Assembly (NCBI GenBank): GCA_963728935.1 | Contig: CAVSMC010000001.1 | Span: 1,364,001 to 1,428,000, forward strand | Source of the DNA: CAVSMC01 sp963728935 | Lineage (GTDB): Bacteria > Pseudomonadota > Gammaproteobacteria > Burkholderiales > Casimicrobiaceae | Direction of reading: 5' to 3' | DNA length: 64,000 bases | Shown: positions 1-8,522 of the stretch, in pieces | How the letters are laid out: each line of letters begins with the position of its first letter | Numbering within the stretch: the first letter of the stretch is position 1 | Translations under genes and position numbers: made by a program | The notes under the pieces: model-generated | Seen by the model: the letters and a program-made list of their open reading frames with translations, nothing else | What the model was told of the DNA's origin: nothing | Database searches by the model: none

Positions 1-1
1 G

Positions 2-1051
2 GGCCGCAAGGTGTCGACGATCTTCATCGGCGGCGGCACGCCGAGCCTCTTCTCTGCGGCATCGATCGACCGGCTGCTTGCCGGCATTCGGGCGCGCGTG
101 CCGGTGTTGCCGGACGCCGAGATCACGCTGGAAGCGAATCCAGGGACATTCGAGCGCGCGAAATTTGCCGGGTTCCGCGGCGCCGGGGTGAACCGACTTT
201 CCCTCGGCATCCAAAGCTTCGCGCCGCATCATCTTGCCGCGCTCGGCCGCGTGCACGACGCTGACGACGCGCGCACTGCTGCCGCGGCGGCGCTTGCACT
301 GTTCGACAACGTCAACTTCGACTTGATGTATGCGTTGCCGTCGCAGACGCTCGACGAAGCGCGGGCCGACGTGGCGACGGCCATCGGCTTCGCGCCGCCG
401 CATCTTTCCTTCTATCATCTCACGCTCGAGCCGAACACGTTGTTCCACCGCCATCCGCCGCCGTTACCCGACGACGATCTCGCCGCCGATATCGAGGATG
501 CCGTGCACGGCGCGCTCGCGAACGCCGGTTACAGTCATTACGAGACGTCCGCGTTCGCGCACCCAGGTCGCGAATGCCGCCACAACGTCAACTACTGGCG
601 CTTCGGCGACTATCTCGGCATCGGCGCAGGCGCCCACTCGAAGGTGTCGTTCGCCGACCGCATCGTTCGCGAGGTGCGTTACAAGCAGCCGAAACAGTAT
701 CTCGCTCAGGTCGCGCTTGGCGCGCCGCTGCTCGAGCAGAGCGACGTCGGTCGCGACGACGCCGGTTTCGAATTCATGCTGAACGCGCTGCGCCTCGAAG
801 CAGGGGTTCCGGCATCGCTGTTCGCCGAGCGCACGGGGTTTCCGCTCGCATTGATCGAGCGGGAGATCGGCGAGGCTGTCGCGCGAGGGTTGCTCGACGC
901 CGATCCGGCGATGCTCAAGCCGACCGCGCGCGGCCGCCGCTTTCTCAACGATCTGCAGGCGATCTTTCTGCGTACGTCGAAAGACGCGGACCCGCATGCC
1001 GAATCGACCCTCGCCGTGCCCATCTGGGCGCGCGAGAACAAGGCACAATGA
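2..1051 (+). CDS. hemW: HemW-type radical SAM heme chaperone, 3' part
   Basis: This is the C-terminal part of a HemW (formerly YggW, coproporphyrinogen-III-oxidase-like) radical SAM protein, which carries heme for delivery to respiratory enzymes. The frame is open to the left edge, so the N-terminus with the CxxxCxxC cluster motif lies outside the window. Visible family motifs are GGGTPSLF, EANPGT, RLSLGIQSF and, further on, NVNYWR with the GAGAHS stretch of the HemW C-terminal domain. The stop overlaps no gene, and the amidase starts 4 nt later, so the two are probably co-transcribed. The family assignment is firm; whether it acts as chaperone or oxidase cannot be settled without the N-terminus. 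Confidence 0.9.
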   Translation, partial: GRKVSTIFIGGGTPSLFSAASIDRLLAGIRARVPVLPDAEITLEANPGTFERAKFAGFRGAGVNRLSLGIQSFAPHHLAALGRVHDADDARTAAAAALALFDNVNFDLMYALPSQTLDEARADVATAIGFAPPHLSFYHLTLEPNTLFHRHPPPLPDDDLAADIEDAVHGALANAGYSHYETSAFAHPGRECRHNVNYWRFGDYLGIGAGAHSKVSFADRIVREVRYKQPKQYLAQVALGAPLLEQSDVGRDDAGFEFMLNALRLEAGVPASLFAERTGFPLALIEREIGEAVARGLLDADPAMLKPTARGRRFLNDLQAIFLRTSKDADPHAESTLAVPIWARENKAQ

Positions 1052-1055
1052 CGCC

Positions 1056-2345
1056 ATGACGACCGAGCTCTTTCGCCGTCCGCTGCGCGCGATCGCATCG
1101 GGTCAAGCCACCGCGCCGGCGTTCGCGCAATCGCAACTCGCGCGCATCGCGGCCACCGACGGCGCGATCGCGGCGTGGGCGCATCTCGATCCGGCGCACG
1201 TGCGCGAGGAGGCGCAGCGTTGCGATTCGGAGCCCGCGCGCGGCGCGCTTGCCGGCTGCGGCATCGGCGTGAAGGACATCATCGCGACGGCGGACCTGCC
1301 GACGCAGATGGGTTCGGCGGTGTACGCCGACCATCGCCCGGAGCAAGACGCGCAATGCATCGCGCGACTCAAGGACGCCGGCGGATTCGTGTTCGGCAAG
1401 ACGGTGACGACCGAGCTTGCGTTCATGCAGCCGGGCAAGACGAAGAACCCATGGAACGCTGCGCATACGCCCGGCGGCTCGTCGTCGGGGTCGGCCGCCG
1501 CCGTCGCGGCGGGCCACGTCGCGGGAGCCCTCGGCACGCAGACGAACGGTTCGGTGATCCGCCCGGCGGCGTATTGCGGTGTCGTCGGGTTCAAGCCGAC
1601 GTGCGGCGCGATTCCTTACGACGGTGTCAACGTGTTCAGCGCAACGCTCGACGCGGTGGGGACTTTCACCCGCAACGTCGCCGATGCGGCGCTGCTCGCT
1701 TCCGCGATCGCGGAGCGCGCGTGCATTGCGCCCACGATCGTGCCGCTCGCGCATGCGCCGAGGCTCGCGTACCTCGGCGCGTTTCCATGGACGCCGCTCG
1801 ACTGCGACACCGATGACGCGCAGGAGGCGGCGCTCACGCTGTTGCGACGCCATGGCGCCGACGTTGTTTCGGTCGAGTTGCCGACCGAATGGCACACCGC
1901 CCATCTGACGCTGCGTACGATCATGTTCCACGAAGCCGCGCAGGCGCTCGGTTCGCTGCAGCAGCGCGAGCGCGCACGGCTGTCGACGAAGCTCAACGCC
2001 GCGCTCGACGAGGGCGCGACGATTTCGCGCGCCGACTACGACGCTGCGCTCGCCGCACGCGAGCGCGCTATCGCGGCGCTGACGGCATGGCTTGCCGAGT
2101 TCGACGCCATCGTGACGCCTCCCGCGCCCGGCGCGGCGCCGCGCGGTCTGGACACGACCGGCGATCCGTCGTGCTGCACGTTGTGGTCGCTGGTCGGGTT
2201 CCCGGCGATCACGATCCCGTGCGCGCTCGCACCGAACGGCCTGCCGCTCGGGCTGCAGATCGCAGCGCCCGTCGATCGCGACGATCGCGTGCTCGCGGTC
2301 GCCGCGTGGTGCGAATCGAAGCTGCCGTTCCGGGGGCTCGCCTGA
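1056..2345 (+). CDS. Amidase (amidase-signature family)
   Basis: This is an amidase-signature hydrolase of about 429 residues. The Ser-cisSer-Lys triad is visible: Lys in GIGVKDII, the cis-Ser in PGGSSSGSAAAVAAG and the nucleophile Ser in TNGSVIRPAAYCG. The next conserved block, GFKPTCG, follows as expected. The ATG at 1056 is chosen because it follows the hemW stop by 4 nt and the protein then begins at the usual distance before the Lys motif; an upstream in-frame ATG at 996 would overlap hemW. The family hydrolyses amides ranging from simple aliphatic amides to allophanate and Gln-tRNA intermediates. A stand-alone copy like this is not GatA of the tRNA amidotransferase, and its substrate is unknown. 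Confidence 0.88.
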   Translation: MTTELFRRPLRAIASGQATAPAFAQSQLARIAATDGAIAAWAHLDPAHVREEAQRCDSEPARGALAGCGIGVKDIIATADLPTQMGSAVYADHRPEQDAQCIARLKDAGGFVFGKTVTTELAFMQPGKTKNPWNAAHTPGGSSSGSAAAVAAGHVAGALGTQTNGSVIRPAAYCGVVGFKPTCGAIPYDGVNVFSATLDAVGTFTRNVADAALLASAIAERACIAPTIVPLAHAPRLAYLGAFPWTPLDCDTDDAQEAALTLLRRHGADVVSVELPTEWHTAHLTLRTIMFHEAAQALGSLQQRERARLSTKLNAALDEGATISRADYDAALAARERAIAALTAWLAEFDAIVTPPAPGAAPRGLDTTGDPSCCTLWSLVGFPAITIPCALAPNGLPLGLQIAAPVDRDDRVLAVAAWCESKLPFRGLA

Positions 2346-2445
2346 ACGCTCGGCCTGCGCCACGGATTCGTCATGCGCAGTTCGCGTTGTCCGACTCGAG
2401 CGCCGATTCGCGATTGCAGTTCCGGCCGCTCGGCTTCGCCTCGCT

Positions 2446-2471
2446 TAACCTCTCGCTTGCGCTCGAGGTTA
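2446..2471. other. Inverted repeat between the amidase and the small basic gene
   Basis: TAACCTC is followed 12 nt later by its complement GAGGTTA. It lies in the 220-nt gap after the amidase stop and could form a weak hairpin. There is no T-run, so it is not a clear intrinsic terminator. Confidence 0.3.
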
Positions 2472-2565
2472 GCCTCCACGCGCCGCGTCGCTTGCGCGCC
2501 GCGTCGTGCGTACGGGCGCGGCGCTTCGCGCCCGGCGCCGACCTCGCCGCTCACGGCGCTGCCCG

Positions 2566-2730
2566 ATGAAGCGCGCGAAGAAGCACGCGCCGCCGAAGGT
2601 GCGCAATACCGTTGCGCGCTCGCCGCTGCTCGGCAAGGGAGGCGCGCACGGCAAGACGACCGCGGCGAAGCGACGGGCGGCCAACATCGCGACCGCCAAG
2701 CTCGCGCGCGATGCCGAGAGCCTCGAATGA
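2566..2730 (+). CDS. Small basic hypothetical protein (54 aa)
   Basis: A 54-residue, strongly basic protein (MKRAKKHAPPKVRNTVARSP...) rich in Lys, Arg and Ala. Its stop overlaps the ATG of the ChaC-like gene in an ATGA junction, which implies translational coupling. The composition resembles small basic proteins seen in other Betaproteobacteria, which may bind nucleic acid, but no named family is recognised. The ATG at 2566 is preferred over an upstream in-frame start at 2506, because the extra residues look like noise from an Arg-rich frame. It may be a real gene or a coupling leader for the downstream gene. Confidence 0.55.
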   Translation: MKRAKKHAPPKVRNTVARSPLLGKGGAHGKTTAAKRRAANIATAKLARDAESLE

Positions 2731-3422
2731 CGCTTTCGCGCCGCGACCTCGAGCTCGGCCGCATGCGCGCGATGTACGCCGCCGCCGTCGACGACGACCG
2801 GGCATTGGACGACGAGCAATTGTCGGCGTCGCTCACATCGTGCCTCGCGAAGAAGCCGAAAGGTGCCGGCTGGTGGGTCTTCGCGTATGGCTCGCTGCTG
2901 TGGAATCCGCTGTTTCCCGTCGCCGAGATGCGGCCGGCGACGCTTCGCGGCATGCACAGGAGCTTCTGCCTCTGGTCGCTCGCGACGCGAGGGACGCCCG
3001 AAGCGCCGGGACTCGTGCTCGGTCTCGAGCGCGGCGGAGCGTGCCGCGGCATCGCGTTGCGCTTGCCGGCGCCGCTCGCGTTGGACGAGCTTCATCTGCT
3101 GTGGCGGCGCGAGATGGTCGTCGGATCGTATCAGCCGCGCTGGATGCGCGTCGACGCCGATGGCCGCCCGCTGGTCGCGCTCGCGTTCGTCGTAAAGACC
3201 GGTCATCCGCAATACGCAGGCAGGCTCGACATGGCGATACAGGCCGAAGTCATCGGGCGCGCATGTGGCGCGTTCGGCTCGTCGCTCGATTATCTGGAAC
3301 GCACGCGCGTCGCGCTCGTCGCGCACGGCATCGTCGATCGGTATCTCGAAGCAGTCGCCGCGGCGGTCGCCGCGCGTTGCGGAACGCCCGCGGTGCCCGC
3401 GGCGGCAGAGCCGGGCGGTTGA
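2727..3422 (+). CDS. chaC: ChaC-like gamma-glutamylcyclotransferase
   Basis: A 231-residue protein of the ChaC family, which cleaves glutathione (gamma-glutamyl-Cys-Gly) to 5-oxoproline and Cys-Gly in the cytoplasm. The substrate-binding motif YGSLLWNP is present near residue 55 (VFAYGSLLWNP). RSFCLWS, GLVLGLERGG and the glutamate-containing LDYLERT stretch follow in family order. The ATG at 2727 overlaps the stop of the small basic gene by ATGA. The C-terminal 20 residues are a low-complexity Ala/Pro tail. Family assignment is strong; specificity for glutathione rather than other gamma-glutamyl peptides is inferred. Confidence 0.9.
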   Translation: MTLSRRDLELGRMRAMYAAAVDDDRALDDEQLSASLTSCLAKKPKGAGWWVFAYGSLLWNPLFPVAEMRPATLRGMHRSFCLWSLATRGTPEAPGLVLGLERGGACRGIALRLPAPLALDELHLLWRREMVVGSYQPRWMRVDADGRPLVALAFVVKTGHPQYAGRLDMAIQAEVIGRACGAFGSSLDYLERTRVALVAHGIVDRYLEAVAAAVAARCGTPAVPAAAEPGG

Positions 3423-3470
3423 CCGCGGCGCCCCGCGACTCGATCACAGTCCATCGCGACGGAGGCCGGC

Positions 3471-4241
3471 ATGGCGTTCGAGCTGCACAACGACGGCAAG
3501 CATGTCTGTCTCGCGTTCACCGATCTCGTTCACGACGAGGGCGAGGCGGTCCAAGCGAACCAGTTCCTCGTCATCGACGACGGCCACGGCGCGGTGATCG
3601 ACCCGGGCGGCAACATGACGTACAACGCGCTCGTCATGGCGCTCGCGAGCTACTTTCCGCCGAAACAACTCGAGTACGTGCTGGCGTCGCACGCCGATCC
3701 GGACATCATCGCTTCGGCAAACAAATGGCTCGTGTCGAGCAACTGCAAGATCTACATCTCGAAGCTGTGGGAGCGCTTCATCCCGCACGTATGCGGCGTC
3801 GGCACGATCAAGGGGCGCATTGTCGCGATTCCCGACAGCGGCATCCGCATCGCGCTCGGACGATCGGAGCTCGTCGCCATTCCCGCGCACTTCCTGCATG
3901 CCGACGGCAATTTCCAGTTCTACGATCCGGTCGCGAGAATTCTGTTCTCCGGCGATCTCGGCACGTCGTTCCTGCCACCGGGACGTCCGTACGCGCCGGT
4001 TGCCGATTTCAAGTCGCACGTGCCGTTCATGGAAGGCTTTCACCGCCGCTACATGGCTTCCGGCCGCATCTGCAAGCTGTGGGCGGACATGGCGCGCGAG
4101 ATCGATCTGCAATGGATCGTTCCGCAGCACGGGCTGCCGTTCAAGGGAAAGCCGATGTGCGCGCAGTTCATCGACTGGGTCGACAAGCAGAGCTGCGGCG
4201 TCGATCTCATGGGACCGCAGCACTACCGATTGCCGCCGTGA
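3471..4241 (+). CDS. ODP-type metallo-beta-lactamase-fold diiron protein
   Basis: A 256-residue stand-alone metallo-beta-lactamase-fold protein related to the diiron domain of flavodiiron (FprA-type) proteins. The metal ligands follow the family order: SHADPD (replacing HxExD), a His in AHFLHADGNF, the bridging Asp in FSGDLGTS and the last His in VPQHGLPF. There is no flavodoxin domain after the fold. The ATG at 3471 follows the ChaC-like gene by 48 nt. Stand-alone ODPs bind dioxygen and are used as oxygen sensors, for example in chemotaxis. Here no chemotaxis partner is adjacent, so an O2- or NO-related role is inferred. Confidence 0.85.
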   Translation: MAFELHNDGKHVCLAFTDLVHDEGEAVQANQFLVIDDGHGAVIDPGGNMTYNALVMALASYFPPKQLEYVLASHADPDIIASANKWLVSSNCKIYISKLWERFIPHVCGVGTIKGRIVAIPDSGIRIALGRSELVAIPAHFLHADGNFQFYDPVARILFSGDLGTSFLPPGRPYAPVADFKSHVPFMEGFHRRYMASGRICKLWADMAREIDLQWIVPQHGLPFKGKPMCAQFIDWVDKQSCGVDLMGPQHYRLPP

Positions 4242-4293
4242 CGTATCCGCTTCGTCGGCGCTCGTTCGCGGGCGTCGGCGCCACCGCGGACCG

Positions 4294-4674
4294 TCAAGCG
4301 TCTCCGGTCGGAACGATCGACGCGGTCTCGACCATCAGGATGATGGCGCGCTCTGGCGCTCGCGTGCGGTGAACGACGCCTTTGGGCACCACGTAACCCT
4401 GCCGCGCCTTGAGCTCGACCGACTGATTCTCCAGATCGATGACGAATCGTCCGTCGAGCACGAAGAAGAACTCATCGTCGTTGTCGTGCTTGTGCCAATG
4501 GTACTCGCCCTGCATGACGCCGAGGCGCACGACCGAGTCGTTCACTTTGCACAGCGTCTGGTTGTACCAACGCTCGGTACAGGCGTCGACCATCGGAGGA
4601 ACGTCGACCACGCTCAACGGCGGAAATTTGACGTCGAGGTAGGTCGCATAGGGAAACGTTTGCGATTCGCTCAT
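4294..4674 (-). CDS. Cupin-domain protein
   Basis: A single-domain cupin of about 126 residues. Motif 1 is readable as GEYHWHKHDNDDEFFFVLDG, with two His and a Glu positioned for a divalent metal. Motif 2 appears as VVPKGVVHRTRAP. The ATG at 4674 is chosen over a TTG at 4692 because a GGAG sits 7 nt upstream of it. The gene starts next to the 3' end of the ornithine-cyclodeaminase-family gene and is very likely in the same transcript. Such cupins are isomerases, dioxygenases or ligand-binding proteins; nothing here fixes the substrate. Confidence 0.85.
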   Translation of the reverse strand: MSESQTFPYATYLDVKFPPLSVVDVPPMVDACTERWYNQTLCKVNDSVVRLGVMQGEYHWHKHDNDDEFFFVLDGRFVIDLENQSVELKARQGYVVPKGVVHRTRAPERAIILMVETASIVPTGDA

Positions 4675-4688
4675 GCCTTCGCTCCAGT

Positions 4689-5618
4689 TCAACGTGCGGT
4701 TTCGCTGCGCTCCACTTTTCGAGACGCCGCGTCGAAGACAAGCTTGGCGGCTGCGACATCCTCGACCGCCATGCCGACCGACTTGAACACCGTCGTCTGC
4801 GATACCGGACTTGGCTTTGCTCCGGCGAAGAGCTCTCCCGCTTCAGCGTAGATCTGCGCGTGCGACAGGATGACGTCGCCGGACTCGTGAGCCACCGCTT
4901 CGCGCGACTCGACGACGACGACGTTGCGCATCGCTTCATCGTCGAGCTCGCGCCACGTCGGCATCGGAGCGCCGACCGCGTTCACGTGCGCGCCGGGCTT
5001 CAGCCACGCACCCTTCAGAATGGGCTCGCGCGACGGCGTCGCGGTGACGATCACATCGGCGCCGCGCACCGCGGACTCGGCGTCCATCGCAGTCGCGCCA
5101 TGCCGGACCGCGAACGCTTGCGCGTGCTCTCGCGTCCGACTCCACACGCGCACTTCGTCGAAGCGGCGCACGCGACCGAGCGCCCCGAGATGCGAAGCCG
5201 CCTGCACGCCGCTGCCGAGCAGCGCGAGAACACGGCTATCGGGTGATGCCAAACGGTTCGTCACTGCGGCGGAAACGGCCGCCGTTCGCATCGCGGTGAG
5301 CGCATTGGCGTTGATCAGCGCGATCGGCTCGCCGGTGTCGGGTCTGAACAGCACGACGACGGCCATGACCGTAGGGACCGGCGTGCCCGCATTGCGCGGG
5401 TAGAACGTCACCAGCTTCACGCCCATCGCATCGTCCGTCGCAGCCGGCATCACGCCGAGAAAGCGGCTGCCTTCCTCCACGTTGAGCCAATTGCGCAAGG
5501 GCTGCACGACGCGCCTCGACGAGAATTCGGTCAGCGCGCGTTCCATCGCTGCAATCAGCGCATCCCAGCGAAGGGCGGCGCGCACCGCGTCGTCATCGAG
5601 ATGGATCACCTTGGTCAC
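4689..5618 (-). CDS. Ornithine cyclodeaminase / mu-crystallin family dehydrogenase
   Basis: A 309-residue NAD(P)-binding protein of the OCD/mu-crystallin family. The Rossmann motif is LALLGSGVQAASH, and substrate-domain motifs GVKLVTFYP, ALINANALTAMRTAAVS and VGAPMPTWRELD are typical. Family members include ornithine cyclodeaminase, alanine dehydrogenase and ketimine reductase. The conserved catalytic Asp has a candidate in the MPTWRELDDE block. It lies directly upstream of the cupin gene on the same strand. The true substrate cannot be inferred. Confidence 0.9.
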   Translation of the reverse strand: MTKVIHLDDDAVRAALRWDALIAAMERALTEFSSRRVVQPLRNWLNVEEGSRFLGVMPAATDDAMGVKLVTFYPRNAGTPVPTVMAVVVLFRPDTGEPIALINANALTAMRTAAVSAAVTNRLASPDSRVLALLGSGVQAASHLGALGRVRRFDEVRVWSRTREHAQAFAVRHGATAMDAESAVRGADVIVTATPSREPILKGAWLKPGAHVNAVGAPMPTWRELDDEAMRNVVVVESREAVAHESGDVILSHAQIYAEAGELFAGAKPSPVSQTTVFKSVGMAVEDVAAAKLVFDAASRKVERSETAR

Positions 5619-6391
5619 CTACGGTGCGGACGTTGAAGAACGGCGCTGTGGCAACGCGTACCCCGATAGGATCCCGCCCCGCTCCGACGACGCGACCAAT
5701 CGCACGACTATTGTTGCCGGAACGCCGACGCTCCCAAGCTTCGTCGCCAAGCGCCTCGACTGATCAACGCGAACGAGTCTGTCCGCGTTGCCGTGGAAGA
5801 GCAGAAACGGCGGAGCGTCCTTGGTCGCGTAGCTGACGGGTGAAGCTTTCTCGTAGACGTCTGGCTTGTCCGCAAAGGAACCTCTGAGGAACGGAACGAT
5901 GACCTCCTGCTCGAGATCCCCAGGCCAGTCGCGGGTCGAAAAGTCGGTCGGCGCGAAGAAGCCCACGACCGCTTGGACCCGACTGGCTGGTCTGTGTTTC
6001 CGCCGTTGCCCTCGAGTGCGTCGCTCTCGCGCGTGACACCCAACATGTAAGCAAGATGTCCGCCCGCGGAAAAGCCGACCACGCCGATGCGCTCGGGACG
6101 GACTCGGTACTTCGGGGCGTTGGCCCGCAGCCAGCGCACGGCCGCCTTGCAATCCTCCGCCTGGGCTGGAAAGCGGGCGTTCGGCGCCAGCCGATAATCG
6201 ACGGCGACGCCCACATACCCCATGTGCGCGACACCCTCGATGAAATGATTCATGTCGACACGGCTGCCGTCCCTCCAGCCCTTGCCGTGCAAGAAGACGA
6301 TCGCGGGAAACGACCCGTCGCCTTGTTTCGGCATTGCCAGATCGAGCTTCAGTTCCCTGTCTCCGCCCTTGCCGTAGACGAGATCCCGCAC
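5619..6391 (-). pseudogene. Alpha/beta-hydrolase (BD-FAE-like esterase), frameshifted and truncated
   Basis: The first half reads as an esterase of the BD-FAE type: RELKLDLAMP, FLHGKGWRDG (oxyanion region), VAVDYRLAPNARFPAQAED and the nucleophile elbow GFSAGGHLA. The frame is then lost near 5985, just after NTDQPV, and continues one frame over as SRVQAVVGFFAPTDF... through FLLFHGNADRLV, which holds the acid-residue region. A single missing base accounts for this. After VGVPATIVV the sequence loses homology and no catalytic-His block is visible, so the C-terminus is also gone. The N-terminal signal region seems cut as well. The stop abuts the OCD-family start. Very likely non-functional. Confidence 0.8.
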
Positions 6392-6491
6392 GACTGTGAT
6401 CTCGGGCTCGCTTCGCCGAGCGGCTCAATGCATTGCCGGATACTGTCCAACGGCGCCCGGTGCTTGGCGGCGATGATCCAAATCGCTCATG

Positions 6492-7229
6492 TCAAAGCGC
6501 CACGTGACGTCCGCCGTCGACGTTGATCGTCTCGCCGGTGACATACGTCGCGTCGGAGAGCAGGAAGTGCACGGCTTTCGCGATGTCCTCCGGCGTGCCC
6601 TCGCGCTTGAGCGGCGTCTGCGAAATGATCCGCTGCCGCGACAGCTCGTCGAACGTCTCGTCATCGGGCCAAAGCACGGGTCCCGGCGCAACCGCGTTGA
6701 CGCGAATCTCGGGCGCGAGCTCGCGGGCGAGCGAACGCGTGAGCCCAACCAGCGCCGATTTCGCCGTCGAGTAGACGACATAGCTCTTGAGCGGCCGTTC
6801 GGCGTGGATGTCGGTGATGTTGACGATCGCGCCTTGCGCCTTGCGCAGCGCGCTCGCCGCGGCCTGCGCGAGGAACAGCGGCGCGCGCACGTTGGTGCCG
6901 ACGAGATCGTCCCAATCGTCGCCGCTGATCGCGCCGATGGGCGTGGGGAAGAACGACGACGCATTGTTGACGAGCGCGTCGAGCTGCCCGAAAGCGGACA
7001 GCGTCTGCTCGACCATCGCGGGAAGCTGTGCGAGATCGAGCAGATCGGCCTGGATCAGCGCGACCGAATCGGGTCGCGTGTGATTGAGCTCGGCGGACAG
7101 CAGCCGCGCCTCGCCGGCCGACGCGCGATAGTGCAGCATCAGTCGCGCGCCCGACGCATGCAGCCGCCGGCAGATCGCCGCGCCGACGCGCTTGGCCCCT
7201 CCGGTGATCAGCACGACCTTGTCTTGCAC
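6492..7229 (-). CDS. folM: Pteridine reductase (FolM/PTR1-like SDR)
   Basis: A short-chain dehydrogenase of about 245 residues. The cofactor motif is TGGAKRVG, the Arg-containing TGxxxRxG variant of pteridine reductases, which prefer NADPH. NNAS and the catalytic YSTAK are present, and the C-terminal block VDGGRHVAL is typical. The likely role is reduction of dihydrobiopterin or dihydromonapterin. The GTG at 7229 is chosen because it starts just before QDKVVLITGG and has AGGGA 5 nt upstream; an ATG at 7280 gives 17 extra unsupported residues. The gene is divergent from the MidA-type methyltransferase, an arrangement I recall from other Betaproteobacteria. Confidence 0.88.
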   Translation of the reverse strand: MQDKVVLITGGAKRVGAAICRRLHASGARLMLHYRASAGEARLLSAELNHTRPDSVALIQADLLDLAQLPAMVEQTLSAFGQLDALVNNASSFFPTPIGAISGDDWDDLVGTNVRAPLFLAQAAASALRKAQGAIVNITDIHAERPLKSYVVYSTAKSALVGLTRSLARELAPEIRVNAVAPGPVLWPDDETFDELSRQRIISQTPLKREGTPEDIAKAVHFLLSDATYVTGETINVDGGRHVAL

Positions 7230-7341
7230 GCTTATCCCTGCCGATAGGGCCCCGCACGAGGCTGCTAGACTTCGCGGCAATCTAGCACAACGTCGTCCGC
7301 CGCGCTTCAGGGTCCGCGCGGGCCACGACGCGTTCGCACCG

Positions 7342-8508
7342 ATGAGCGCCGCCCTGCCGTTGCCATCCGCCGAAGCGCGCGCGCACAGCGATCGCGTCGT
7401 CCTGCAAGTTCGGGCAGCGATCGTCTCGGCGGGCGGGTTTCTCTCCTTCGCCGATTACATGGAGCTCGTGCTTTATGCGCCGCGCTTGGGCTACTACGCG
7501 GCAGGCACGACGAAGTTCGGCACGCAAGGCGACTTCACCACGGCGCCGGAAATGACGCCGTTGTTCGCGACGGCGCTCGCGGTCCAGATCGATGCAATTC
7601 TGGCGGCGACGAGCGGGCGATCGGTGTTCGAGCTCGGCGCCGGCAGCGGACGCCTCGCTGCCGATCTGCTCGTCTGCCTTGCCGCTCGCGGCGCCGCGCC
7701 GTCGCGTTACGCGATCCTCGAGCCGTCGCCCGACCTGCGCGAACGGCAGCGCGCGACGATCGCGCGCGATGCGGGCGTGCATGTCGAGCGCGTGCAGTGG
7801 CTCGACGCGCTGCCTGCGTCGATCGACGGCGCGGTGATCGCGAACGAGGTGCTCGACGCGATTGCGCCGCACGTGATCGCTCGACGTTCGGGCCGCTGGT
7901 TCGAGCGCGGCGTCGGCTGGAACGAGGGGTCCGCCCGGCTCGCATGGGCCGAGCGCCCGCTCGACGATTCCCGTCTGCGTGCGCTTGCGACGGCGCGCTT
8001 TCCCGACACGGGCGACTACGTGAGCGAAATCAATCCCGCGGCCGAGGCGCTGGTGGAGACCGTCGGGCGGCGGATCGAGGCAGGCGCAGCGCTCTACATC
8101 GATTACGGATTCCCGGCGTCCGAGTACTATCATCCGCAACGAAGCGAAGGCACGTTGATGGGTCATTACCGGCACTACGCACACGACGACCCGTTCCTGT
8201 GGCCGGGGCTGTCGGACCTGACGGCGCACGTCGATTTCTCGGCGATCGCGAGCGCTGGCGAGCGGGCGGGGCTCGCCGTTGCGGGATTCGCGTCGCAAGC
8301 GTCGTTCCTGATGGGCAGCGGGATTCTCGACGCATTGTCGGCGATCGGCGATCCGACGTCCGTTTCTTACATACGCGCGGCCGCGGCTGTGCAGAAGCTG
8401 CTCTCGCCGGCCGAGATGGGCGAGCTCGTCAAGGTGATCGCGCTTTCGCGCAGCGACGACATCGCGTGGCCGGGGTTCGCGCTTGCCGATCGCCGTCACC
8501 GGTTGTAA
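7342..8508 (+). CDS. MidA/NDUFAF7-family SAM-dependent methyltransferase
   Basis: A 388-residue class I methyltransferase of the MidA/NDUFAF7 family (formerly DUF185). Visible motifs are FADYMELVLYAPRLGYY, GDFTTAPEMTPLF, the SAM-binding ELGAGSGRLAADLL, ANEVLDAI and LYIDYGFPASEYYHP. In mitochondria the homologue dimethylates an arginine of a complex I subunit; the bacterial substrate is not established. The ATG at 7342 follows a 112-nt divergent spacer shared with the pteridine reductase. The next gene begins 14 nt after the stop. Confidence 0.9.
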   Translation: MSAALPLPSAEARAHSDRVVLQVRAAIVSAGGFLSFADYMELVLYAPRLGYYAAGTTKFGTQGDFTTAPEMTPLFATALAVQIDAILAATSGRSVFELGAGSGRLAADLLVCLAARGAAPSRYAILEPSPDLRERQRATIARDAGVHVERVQWLDALPASIDGAVIANEVLDAIAPHVIARRSGRWFERGVGWNEGSARLAWAERPLDDSRLRALATARFPDTGDYVSEINPAAEALVETVGRRIEAGAALYIDYGFPASEYYHPQRSEGTLMGHYRHYAHDDPFLWPGLSDLTAHVDFSAIASAGERAGLAVAGFASQASFLMGSGILDALSAIGDPTSVSYIRAAAAVQKLLSPAEMGELVKVIALSRSDDIAWPGFALADRRHRL

Positions 8509-8522
8509 GGGGAGAGGTAACG

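Noticed and set aside
945..2363. Long minus-strand open frame opposite the amidase
   Set aside because: Arg-rich antisense shadow typical of high-GC codon bias. The plus strand has the full catalytic triad.
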